36,226 nt of DNA, taken from contig UQIG01000021.1 in assembly GCA_900541135.1 (NCBI GenBank), forward strand, positions 1 to 36,226, written 5' to 3'. Position 1 is the stretch's first letter. Each line of letters begins with the position of its first letter. Shown here piece after piece: positions 14,849 through 22,263 of this stretch. The notes under the pieces were generated by a model that saw only the letters and a list, made by a program, of their open reading frames with translations, did no database searches and was not told where the DNA came from. Origin of the DNA: an uncultured Collinsella sp. (GTDB lineage Bacteria; Actinomycetota; Coriobacteriia; Coriobacteriales; Coriobacteriaceae). A program made the translations under genes and the position numbers.

Positions 14849-15976
14849 ATGATCAATCGCAAGGCCATCGGTTATATCACCGCTAACTACTCTTCGACCT
14901 ACGGCAGCGTGCTACTCAAGGACCGCCCCATCGCGTCCGTTCCGTTTTTGGGCCGCTACCGCCTGATCGACTTCCCGCTGTCCAACATGATGAATGCCGG
15001 CATTAAGACCGTCGGCGTCGTCATGCCGGGTAACTACCGCTCGCTGATCGACCACGTGGGCTCGGGCAAGGACTGGGGCCTGGACCGCAAGAAGGGCGGC
15101 CTGTTCATGGTGCCTGGCAACGCGTATGGCACCACCAAGGGCGGCATGCGCTTCCTGCTGCGCGACATCATCTCCAACAAGACGCTGTTCCAGCGCTCGG
15201 ACAAGCCCTATGTTGTAATGATGGGCACCAACATCATCTTTAACATGGACCTCAACACCATCATCGACGCGCACGAGAACTCCGGCGCCCAGATGACCGT
15301 GGTGTACTGCAAGGCCACGCGCAATGTTGATGACGAGACCAAGCTCGAGATCAACGAGAACGGCCGCCTGACAGGCGTGAGCGCCGGCGTCGTGTACGGC
15401 GACAACGCTTCTATGGACTGCTGCATCGTCAACCGCGAGACGCTGCTCGAGATCATCGACCACTACCAGGCTGCCGACTATCTGGACCTGCTCGAGGCAC
15501 TCCAGGGCGACTTTGGCAACATCGACGTGTGCAGCTACGAGTACAAGGGCGAGGTCGTGGGCGTGTTTAGCGAAAAGTCGCTGTATCGCCGCAGCATGGA
15601 CCTGCTCGACCAGACCGTGGCCGACCAGCTCTTCGATCCCGAGCGCCCGATCCTGACCAAGGCTCACGACGTGCCGCCTTCGCGCTATGCGACCGGCAGC
15701 CACGCGTGCAACTCGATCATCTCGGCCGGCTGCATCATCAAGGGCACTGTGCGCAACTCGATCCTGTCGCGCGGCGTTGTGGTCGAGGAAGGCGCTTCGG
15801 TGACCAACTCGATCATCAACCAGAGCTGCATTATCAAGAGCGGCGCCCGCGTCGAGAATGCCATCCTGGACAAGAACAACGTGGTTCCCACCAACACCGA
15901 GCTTCGCGGCACGCCCGAGAACATCCTGGTGCTGGGCAAGGCCCCGTTAACTCCCGATACCACCATCGTGCATTAA
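14849..15976 (+). CDS. glgD: GlgD, regulatory-type ADP-glucose pyrophosphorylase subunit
   Basis: A 375-residue paralogue of GlgC. The glycine-rich nucleotide loop of GlgC (LAGGQGSRLGALT) is replaced by TANYSSTYGSVLLKDRP, while the fold motifs FLGRYRLIDFPLSNMMNAG and the C-terminal beta-helix (NSILSRGVVVEEGASV) remain. That pattern fits the weakly active or regulatory GlgD subunits known in Firmicutes. The frame opens upstream inside glgC, but ATG 14849 follows the glgC TGA by four bases and has a G-rich ribosome site (AAGGGGGAA). No regulatory residues were assigned. Confidence 0.93.
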   Translation: MINRKAIGYITANYSSTYGSVLLKDRPIASVPFLGRYRLIDFPLSNMMNAGIKTVGVVMPGNYRSLIDHVGSGKDWGLDRKKGGLFMVPGNAYGTTKGGMRFLLRDIISNKTLFQRSDKPYVVMMGTNIIFNMDLNTIIDAHENSGAQMTVVYCKATRNVDDETKLEINENGRLTGVSAGVVYGDNASMDCCIVNRETLLEIIDHYQAADYLDLLEALQGDFGNIDVCSYEYKGEVVGVFSEKSLYRRSMDLLDQTVADQLFDPERPILTKAHDVPPSRYATGSHACNSIISAGCIIKGTVRNSILSRGVVVEEGASVTNSIINQSCIIKSGARVENAILDKNNVVPTNTELRGTPENILVLGKAPLTPDTTIVH

Positions 15977-16006
15977 CGTAGGCACCGCAACATCGCTCGT
16001 AACATG

Positions 16007-16043
16007 TAGAATAGCCGCCCGGTTTGCGCCAGGCGGCTATTCT
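16007..16043 (+). promoter_or_regulatory. Possible glgA promoter -10 and 5' hairpin
   Basis: TAGAAT (16007-16012) could be a -10 element, and it overlaps a perfect 12-base-arm hairpin: AGAATAGCCGCC (16008-16019) with GGCGGCTATTCT (16032-16043). The hairpin ends 22 bases before the glgA start. It is not followed by a U-run. It may be an attenuator-like or stabilising structure within a read-through transcript. Confidence 0.4.
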
Positions 16044-16065
16044 CGAATTGCAACAGGGAGACAAT

Positions 16066-18282
16066 ATGGCAGATTCCAGCAAAAAGATGCAGATTGTGTT
16101 TGCCTCGGCCGAGTGCGCACCGTTTGTAAAGACCGGTGGTCTGGGTGACGTGGCGGGCTCGCTGCCCGCGGCACTCGTGCGCGCCGGCGCTGAAGTCATC
16201 GTGATGGTGCCCAAGTACGCCACCATCAAGAACGAGTACAAGGCGCAGATGGAGCACTTCTCCGACTTTTACGTGAGCCTGGGCTGGCGCAACGAGTACT
16301 GCGGGCTCGAGAAGCTCGAGCACGACGGCGTCACGTATATGTTCATCGACAACGAGCGCTACTTTGCGCGCGACTATCCGTACGGCTTCTTTGATGACGG
16401 CGAGCGCTTTGCGTTCTTCTCTAAGGCCATCACCGAGAGCCTGCAGCACCTGCCAGCCGGTTTTGAGTGCGACATCCTGCACTGCAATGACTGGCAGACG
16501 GCACTGGCGCCCGTGTTCTTGCGCGAGTTCTACCAGGGCCTGCCGCTGTACGACCGCGTCAAGACCGTGTTCTCGATCCACAACGTGGCGTTCCAGGGCC
16601 AGTTTAGCGACACCGTGATGGAGGACATCCTTGGTGTAGCGCATATTCCGGCGGCCGCCTCACAGCTGCGTTGCGACGCCTGCAGCATCAACTACATGCT
16701 GGGCGCGCTGCGCTATGCCGACGCCATCACCACGGTAAGCCCCACCTATGCCAACGAGATCCAGACACCCGAGTTTGGCGAGGGCCTGGACGGCGTGCTG
16801 CGCGAGCGCTCCTATGCGCTGCAGGGTATTTTGAACGGCATTGACGTGGCGGGCTTTGACCCGGCGACTGACAAGCGCATTGCCGCAAACTACACGGTTG
16901 AGGACCGTTCCGGCAAGGCCGTGTGCAAGGCCAAGCTGCAGGAAGAGCTGGGGCTCGAGGTTCGCGACGACCGTCCGCTCATGGTGATGGTTACGCGCCT
17001 GACGCGTCAGAAGGGCCTGGACCTGGTCATGTACGCGCTCGACCGCATTTTGGCCGGAGGCGTGCAGGTGGCGGTGCTGGGCACCGGCGACCGCGACTAC
17101 GAGGACGGCTTGCGCTACTTCCAGGACAAGTACCCCGGCACCATGGCTGCGCGCATCGAGTTCGATCCGGCGCTGTCGCAGCGTATGTATGCCGCCGCCG
17201 ATATGTTCCTGATGCCTTCAAAGTTTGAGCCCTGCGGCCTGTCGCAGATTATCGCCATGCGCTACGGCACCCTGCCCATTGTGCGCGAGACCGGTGGTCT
17301 GAAGGACACGGTGATCCCGTATAACGAGTTTACCGGCGAGGGCACGGGCTTCTCGTTTAGTAACTTTAACGGCGACGAGATGGGCGACGCCGTGTTCCGC
17401 GCGGCACGCCTGTTCTGGGACAATCGCGATGCCTGGAACCAGCTGGTCACGCAGGCCATGAGCCAGGACTTTAGCTGGACGCGCTCGGCCGACAAGTATC
17501 TGGACCTGTACTTCTTTATGCATCCGGAGATTGAGAGGCCGGCGGCCGTGGTTGAAGCTGCGGCTGTCGTGGAGCCCGCTGCCGCTGAGGCCGAGCCGGT
17601 AGTTGAGGCGCCCGCTGCTGCTGAGGAGCCCAAGGCTGAGGAGAAGCCCGCTGCGAAGCCTGCGGCAAAGAAGACCACGACTCGCAAGACGACGGCCAAG
17701 AAGGCCACGACGACCAAGGCCGCTGCCACCAAGACAGCCGCAGCAAAGACGACTGCTGCCAAGGCAACGACGACGCGCAAGCGCACCACCGCAGCTGCCA
17801 AGAAGGCCGCCGAAGCCGAGACCCCCGAGGTAAAGGCCGAGACCGCCGAGGCCAAGCCGGCCGCTAAGGCTCCGGCCAAGACAGCAGCCAAGAAGACGAC
17901 CGCGACCAAGAGCGCGACCAAGGCCACTGCCGCCAAGAAGGCTACTGCAACCAAGTCGACGACCGCCAAGGCTACTGCAACGAAGCCGGCCGCCAAGGTC
18001 GAGGAGACGCCCGCCGAGTCCAAGCCGGCCGCCAAGACCACCACGCGCAAGCGCACCACGACGACGGCCAAGAAGACCACGACCAAGGCTGCTGCTCCCA
18101 AGGCGGAGGCTAAGGTCGAGGCCAAGCCCGCTGCCGCCAAAGAGGAGCCCAAGGCCGAGGTAAAGGCCAAGCCCAAACCCGCCAAGGAGGCCCCGGTCTC
18201 CCCTGCCGCTCCGGCCGAGGAAAAGGCCCCGACCAAGAAGACCTCCGTCCGCAAGGCTACGGCCACCCGCAAGCGCCGCTAG
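16066..18282 (+). CDS. glgA: Glycogen synthase (ADP-glucose) with long Lys/Ala/Thr-rich C-terminal tail
   Basis: A GT5 enzyme that adds glucose from ADP-glucose to glucan ends. ATG 16066 has AGGGAG five bases upstream; 738 residues. The catalytic part fills about residues 1-487: FVKTGGLGDVAGSLPAAL (ADP-glucose loop), DILHCNDWQTAL, FSIHNVAFQG, GILNGIDVAGFDP, VTRLTRQKGLD and SKFEPCGLSQIIAMRYG. From about residue 490 to the end is a 249-residue low-complexity tail. It opens acidic (VVEPAAAEAEPVVEAP), then becomes Lys/Thr/Ala repeats such as AKKTTTRKTTAKKATTTK, and ends KATATRKRR. Ordinary GlgA proteins stop near 480 residues. The tail is in frame with no break and resembles histone H1 or AlgP tails. 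Last gene before a strong terminator. Confidence 0.95.
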   Translation: MADSSKKMQIVFASAECAPFVKTGGLGDVAGSLPAALVRAGAEVIVMVPKYATIKNEYKAQMEHFSDFYVSLGWRNEYCGLEKLEHDGVTYMFIDNERYFARDYPYGFFDDGERFAFFSKAITESLQHLPAGFECDILHCNDWQTALAPVFLREFYQGLPLYDRVKTVFSIHNVAFQGQFSDTVMEDILGVAHIPAAASQLRCDACSINYMLGALRYADAITTVSPTYANEIQTPEFGEGLDGVLRERSYALQGILNGIDVAGFDPATDKRIAANYTVEDRSGKAVCKAKLQEELGLEVRDDRPLMVMVTRLTRQKGLDLVMYALDRILAGGVQVAVLGTGDRDYEDGLRYFQDKYPGTMAARIEFDPALSQRMYAAADMFLMPSKFEPCGLSQIIAMRYGTLPIVRETGGLKDTVIPYNEFTGEGTGFSFSNFNGDEMGDAVFRAARLFWDNRDAWNQLVTQAMSQDFSWTRSADKYLDLYFFMHPEIERPAAVVEAAAVVEPAAAEAEPVVEAPAAAEEPKAEEKPAAKPAAKKTTTRKTTAKKATTTKAAATKTAAAKTTAAKATTTRKRTTAAAKKAAEAETPEVKAETAEAKPAAKAPAKTAAKKTTATKSATKATAAKKATATKSTTAKATATKPAAKVEETPAESKPAAKTTTRKRTTTTAKKTTTKAAAPKAEAKVEAKPAAAKEEPKAEVKAKPKPAKEAPVSPAAPAEEKAPTKKTSVRKATATRKRR

Positions 18283-18319
18283 CCCGCAGACGATCTAAAA
18301 CCTAATCAAAACCCTAAAC

Positions 18320-18350
18320 AAGGGGCGCTCCAACCGGGCGCCCCTTCTCT
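18320..18350 (+). terminator. Rho-independent terminator after glgA
   Basis: AAGGGGCGC (18320-18328) pairs perfectly with GCGCCCCTT (18338-18346), followed by the T-rich TTCTCT. It lies 38 bases after the glgA stop and closes the glycogen operon. Confidence 0.85.
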
Positions 18351-18358
18351 GTAGATAG

Positions 18359-18440
18359 TTGGTAAAACGATTTTCTAGCACAACCGTTCGCCGATGGTAA
18401 ACGGATGTTGTTTATACACCCTGAGTACAACAGATATACT
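18359..18440 (+). promoter_or_regulatory. Promoter and operator-like sites of the GH13-GH77 gene
   Basis: TTGGTAAAACG (18359-18369) and ATGGTAAACGG (18394-18404) match the word found before glgB. They precede TTATAC (18412-18417) and TATACT (18435-18440), a 17-base-spaced promoter. Sites upstream of the -35 would suit an activator or an upstream repressor site. The leader to 18501 has a small stem GGCC-CGTA-GGCC near 18464. Confidence 0.55.
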
Positions 18441-18501
18441 TATATCTTGTGCGTAAAGCCCATGGCCCGTAGGCCGTGATTCTATTGAACTGGACCGTAC
18501 T

Positions 18502-21500
18502 ATGAGATTGATACACAACAGCCGCCTACCGCAGTTTCGCACTCCGTTTGGCGCTGTGACCACAGGAACTACCGTTGCTCTCTCGGTTATTTTGGAGGAT
18601 GCCGATCCCAACCAGGCAACACTCACCCTACGTACCTGGGTCGATGAAGTCGGCGAGACCCTGATCCCGATGGAGCACGAAGGCGATGGCATTTTTACCG
18701 GCGAGCTCAAATGCGATGAACCGTGTCTTGTGTGGTACAGCTTTATATGCAACATCGAGGGCCAGCCCGAGGTTCGCCTGGGCGCACCGCAGGGCCGCAC
18801 CGGCGGTGAGGGCGTAACCTACGACTACGCCGAGGTGCCGTCCTTCCAGATTACCGTCTATAAGCACCGCGAGAACCGCCCCACCTGGTACGAGCGTGGC
18901 CTGGTCTACCAGATCTTCCCCGATCGCTACGCCCGTGACGAGCACTGGCGCGAGCGCACAATGGCCCAACTCGAAAAACCGCGCAAGGGCATTCAGCGCC
19001 GGATGGTCGAGGACTGGAACGAGCCGCCCGTGTACGAGCGCGCAGAGGACGGCTCCATCAAGACCTGGGACTTCTACGGCGGCTCGCTCAAGGGCATCCA
19101 GGAAGACCTGCCCCGCATCGCCGAGCTTGGCTTTACGGCCATCTACCTCAACCCCATCTTTGAAGCCGCAAGCAACCACCGCTACGACACGGCCGACTAC
19201 ACCAAGATCGACCCGATCCTGGGCACCGAGCAGGACTTTACCGAGCTGTGCCAGGCAGCCGAGAAGCTGGGCATCTCCATCATCCTGGACGGCGTCTTCA
19301 ACCACACGGGCGACGACTCGATCTATTTCAACCGCTACGGCAACTATCCCGGCGTGGGTGCCTGGCAGAGTGAGGATTCGCCGTGGCGTGATGCGTTTAC
19401 CTTCCACGAGGACGGCTCGTACGACTGCTGGTGGGGCGTGGGCAACATGCCGGCCATCAACGAGAAGTCCGAGCTGGTGCGCGAGAGGCTCCTGGGCAAG
19501 GACGGCGTGATCCGTAAATGGCTACGTGCCGGCGCTCATGGCTGGCGCCTGGACGTCGCTGACGAGCTTTCCGACGACTTCCTGGCCGAGATCAAGAAGG
19601 CCGTACTTGCCGAAAAGCCCGACGCACTGTTGCTCGGCGAAGTCTGGGAAGACGCCTCCAATAAGATTAGCTACGGCCATCTGCGCCGCTACCTGCAGGG
19701 CTCCGAGCTGGACTCTGCCATGGATTACCCCTTCCGCGACATGGTCATCGGTTTTTTGATGGGCTACAAAAACGCCTACCAGGCAGCCGAGGATATCGAG
19801 ACCCTGCGCGAGAACTACCCGAGCGAGGCATTGTCCTGCGCGCTCAATCTGCTTTCGAGTCACGACCGTCCGCGCATCATCTCGGTGCTCGGCGGCGGCC
19901 CCGACGAGTCGCAGCTGCCCGAGTGCGAGCGCAGCAAATGGCGCTTGGACGAGAACGCGATGGGACTGGCCAAGAGCCGCTTTTGGCTCGCCACGCTCAT
20001 GCAGATGACCTTCCCCGGCGTGCCTTCGATTTACTACGGCGACGAGTACGGCCTGGAGGGCCTTACCGACCCGGGCAACCGCCGCACCCTGCCGACCAAG
20101 GACCAACTGCACGACTTCGACACGCTGGCTATTGTCAAGAACGCCTCCGCCGTACGTCGCGCACTGCCATTTATGATCGACGGCGAGATCAAGGCCTTCG
20201 CGCTCAACGACGAGGTGCTGGCCTACAACCGCACGGGCAAGGATGGCGAGTCCGCGACGGTTATCATCAACCGCAGCCTGCGCAATTCGCACCGCGTGAC
20301 GATTCCGGCGCTCGGCGAATGTGCAAGTGACGTGATCAGCGGCCACGAGTGCGAGATCCACAACGGTACGGTCACGCTCGACCTGTATCCGCTGGGCTCG
20401 TCGATCATCTATCACCATGCCGAGCAGCGCCTGCAGGAGCCGCTCGATCACGGCGCGGGCGTCGTGTGCCATATCACCTCGGTGCCCACCGACGACGGCA
20501 AGCCCGGCACGATCGGCGCACCCACGCGTCGCTTTATCGACCATCTGGCCGCTATGGGTATGCGCTACTGGCAGGTCCTGCCTGTCAACCCGACGGATTT
20601 CTTCCGCTCCCCTTACGCTGGGCCTTCGGCCTTTGCGGGCAATATCGACCTGCTGCCCGAAAGCCAAGAGGAACTGGCGGCCGACTTTGAGGCTTGGAAG
20701 GCCCGTGGCGGCGAAGATGCAGACCCGCTCTACACGGCGTTTAAGCATCGCAACGCCGATTGGCTCGAGAAGTACTGCGTCTACATGGCCGTTAAGAAGT
20801 ACTTTGAGGGCGAGTCGCGCCACGATTGGCCGGCAGATGTCGCGCGCTACAACGAGCATCTGATCGATGACAAGCGCTTCCACGACGAAGCCGAACTGCA
20901 GGCGTACATGCAGTACCGCTTTGACCTGGCCTGGTGCGAGCTCATGAACTATGCGCACAAGAAGGGCATCGAGGTTATCGGCGACATTCCTATGTATGTT
21001 TCGGACGATTCGGCCGATGCGTGGAGCGAGCCCGAGAACTTCTGGCTGTCCGATACCGGCAAGGCGATTGAGGTTTCCGGCGCGCCGCCCGATAATTTTG
21101 CGCCCGAGGGTCAGGTGTGGGGCAACCCCACCTTCCGCTGGGATCACATGAAGGAGAACGGCTACCGCTGGTGGATGGACCGTCTGCGTCGCGCGTTCTC
21201 GCTCTACGACCGCGTGCGCCTGGACCACTTCCTGGGATTCCACAGCTACTTTAGCATTCCCGCAGGCAAGGCCTGTGCCGACGGCCGCTGGCTGGCAGGT
21301 CCGGGCAAGGATCTGTTCCAGACTGCCTATGACGAGCTGGGGCCGCTCAACTTTATCGCCGAGGACCTGGGCTACCTGACGCCCGGCGTTCGCGCCATGG
21401 CTTCTACCTGCGGTTTCCCCGGTATGGACGTACTGGAGTTTAGCGATTACGACGTCCGCAACGGCGTGTATCCCACGCCGGGCAAGATTCTGTACACCTC

Positions 21501-21798
21501 GACGCACGACACGTCGACGCTCGCCGGTTGGTGCACGCGCTCCTTTGCAGGCGGCGACGAACCGAGCGGTGTTGAGGTGGCGGCCAAGCTGATGGGCGAC
21601 GCGCTGGCAAGCGACGCTCCCCTGGTGATGATGCCGCTGCAGGATATCCTGGGGCTTGGCGACGACTCGCGCATGAACGTGCCGGGCGTGGCCACGGGCA
21701 ACTGGACGTGGCAGGCCGATGAGGTCGACGTTGCGGCCGCCGAGGGCAAAACTGCACAGCTCCTGCGCAACACCCATAGATTCTGGGACGAAGCGTGA
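18502..21798 (+). CDS. Fusion of GH13 alpha-glucan hydrolase and GH77 4-alpha-glucanotransferase
   Basis: A 1098-residue two-enzyme protein acting on maltodextrin or glycogen branches. The N-terminal beta domain (about 1-125) is neopullulanase-like. The GH13 barrel has DGVFNHTGDDS, GWRLDVADEL (nucleophile Asp), LLGEVWED (Glu) and LLSSHDRPR (His-Asp). The GH77 part starts after about residue 645. It has YWQVLPVNPTDFFRSPY, IGDIPMYVSDDSADAW, VRLDHFLGF (nucleophile), FIAEDLGYLTPGV (acid/base) and YTSTHDTSTLAGW. No signal peptide is visible, so it is cytoplasmic. The start has only a weak ribosome site. Such fusions are known in Firmicutes and are often labelled GlgX/MalQ. A debranching versus neopullulanase activity of the first half cannot be settled here. 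Shares operator words with glgB. Confidence 0.93.
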   Translation: MRLIHNSRLPQFRTPFGAVTTGTTVALSVILEDADPNQATLTLRTWVDEVGETLIPMEHEGDGIFTGELKCDEPCLVWYSFICNIEGQPEVRLGAPQGRTGGEGVTYDYAEVPSFQITVYKHRENRPTWYERGLVYQIFPDRYARDEHWRERTMAQLEKPRKGIQRRMVEDWNEPPVYERAEDGSIKTWDFYGGSLKGIQEDLPRIAELGFTAIYLNPIFEAASNHRYDTADYTKIDPILGTEQDFTELCQAAEKLGISIILDGVFNHTGDDSIYFNRYGNYPGVGAWQSEDSPWRDAFTFHEDGSYDCWWGVGNMPAINEKSELVRERLLGKDGVIRKWLRAGAHGWRLDVADELSDDFLAEIKKAVLAEKPDALLLGEVWEDASNKISYGHLRRYLQGSELDSAMDYPFRDMVIGFLMGYKNAYQAAEDIETLRENYPSEALSCALNLLSSHDRPRIISVLGGGPDESQLPECERSKWRLDENAMGLAKSRFWLATLMQMTFPGVPSIYYGDEYGLEGLTDPGNRRTLPTKDQLHDFDTLAIVKNASAVRRALPFMIDGEIKAFALNDEVLAYNRTGKDGESATVIINRSLRNSHRVTIPALGECASDVISGHECEIHNGTVTLDLYPLGSSIIYHHAEQRLQEPLDHGAGVVCHITSVPTDDGKPGTIGAPTRRFIDHLAAMGMRYWQVLPVNPTDFFRSPYAGPSAFAGNIDLLPESQEELAADFEAWKARGGEDADPLYTAFKHRNADWLEKYCVYMAVKKYFEGESRHDWPADVARYNEHLIDDKRFHDEAELQAYMQYRFDLAWCELMNYAHKKGIEVIGDIPMYVSDDSADAWSEPENFWLSDTGKAIEVSGAPPDNFAPEGQVWGNPTFRWDHMKENGYRWWMDRLRRAFSLYDRVRLDHFLGFHSYFSIPAGKACADGRWLAGPGKDLFQTAYDELGPLNFIAEDLGYLTPGVRAMASTCGFPGMDVLEFSDYDVRNGVYPTPGKILYTSTHDTSTLAGWCTRSFAGGDEPSGVEVAAKLMGDALASDAPLVMMPLQDILGLGDDSRMNVPGVATGNWTWQADEVDVAAAEGKTAQLLRNTHRFWDEA

Positions 21799-21842
21799 TA
21801 AAACCCCCGATATAGGGTACAGTTACAGCTGTTTGAATTTAT

Positions 21843-21867
21843 GCGGGCAGAGCGATCTGCCCGCTTT
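21843..21867 (+). terminator. Stem-loop between the GH13-GH77 gene and fmdB
   Basis: GCGGGCAGA (21843-21851) pairs perfectly with TCTGCCCGC (21856-21864) over the tetraloop GCGA, then TTT. The short T-tract makes it a weak or partial terminator 45 bases after the fusion gene stop. It ends 22 bases before the fmdB start. Confidence 0.6.
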
Positions 21868-21886
21868 GTGCTGAAAAGGAAGTATT

Positions 21887-22123
21887 ATGGCGCGCTACGA
21901 TTATAAGTGCTCGAGCTGCGGCAACGTGTTTGAGGTTGAGCATCCCATGTCCGAGACCCCCGAGGTCGTGTGCCCGAGCTGCGGCGCTCCGGCGGCCAAG
22001 ACGTTCTCGGCCAGCGGCATCAAGTTTGAGGGCAGCGGTTTCTACAACACCGACCAGCGCAGCGGTGGTTCCAGCACCACCGCCACCAGCGGCTGCTGCG
22101 CCAACTGCCCGCATAACCACTAG
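21887..22123 (+). CDS. FmdB-family small zinc-ribbon protein
   Basis: A 78-residue protein that starts MARYDYKCSSCGNVFEVEH. Two CxxC pairs (CSSCG and CPSCG) form the zinc ribbon typical of the FmdB / putative regulatory protein family, followed by a KTFSASGIKFEGSGFYNTD segment characteristic of the family. The tail GCCANCPHNH adds Cys and His that could bind a second metal. AAGGAAG precedes the ATG. Molecular role is unknown for this family; the original fmdB link was to formamidase regulation. It lies convergent with rsmB and has its own terminator. Confidence 0.88.
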   Translation: MARYDYKCSSCGNVFEVEHPMSETPEVVCPSCGAPAAKTFSASGIKFEGSGFYNTDQRSGGSSTTATSGCCANCPHNH

Positions 22124-22133
22124 GAACAACGCG

Positions 22134-22170
22134 GCCCCGCGACCGAAACCGATCGCGGGGCTATTTCTTT
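22134..22170 (+). terminator. Rho-independent terminator after fmdB
   Basis: GCCCCGCGA (22134-22142) pairs perfectly with TCGCGGGGC (22153-22161) around a ten-base loop, followed by TATTTCTTT. Confidence 0.88.
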
Positions 22171-22190
22171 GCGCTAAAGGCGGCTCTATG

Positions 22191-22257
22191 AGTTGCGGTG
22201 AAATAAGGACTGTTTGGCGGGCAGAAGCCGCTATTCAATCCCTATTTCACCGCAACT
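22191..22257. repeat. Inverted repeat between convergent fmdB and rsmB
   Basis: AGTTGCGGTGAAATA (22191-22205) pairs perfectly with TATTTCACCGCAACT (22243-22257). After one mismatch three further pairs follow (GGA with TCC). The 67-base element has no U-tract on either side and fills the gap between the fmdB terminator and the rsmB stop. It looks like a REP-type palindrome, different in sequence from the GTCCC-bounded elements elsewhere. Confidence 0.65.
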
Positions 22258-22263
22258 TAGTAG

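Noticed and set aside
17640..18280. Short direct repeats that might be taken for a CRISPR or tandem-repeat locus
   Set aside because: They are Lys/Ala/Thr codon repeats within the glgA frame, irregular in length, with no spacers and no cas genes.
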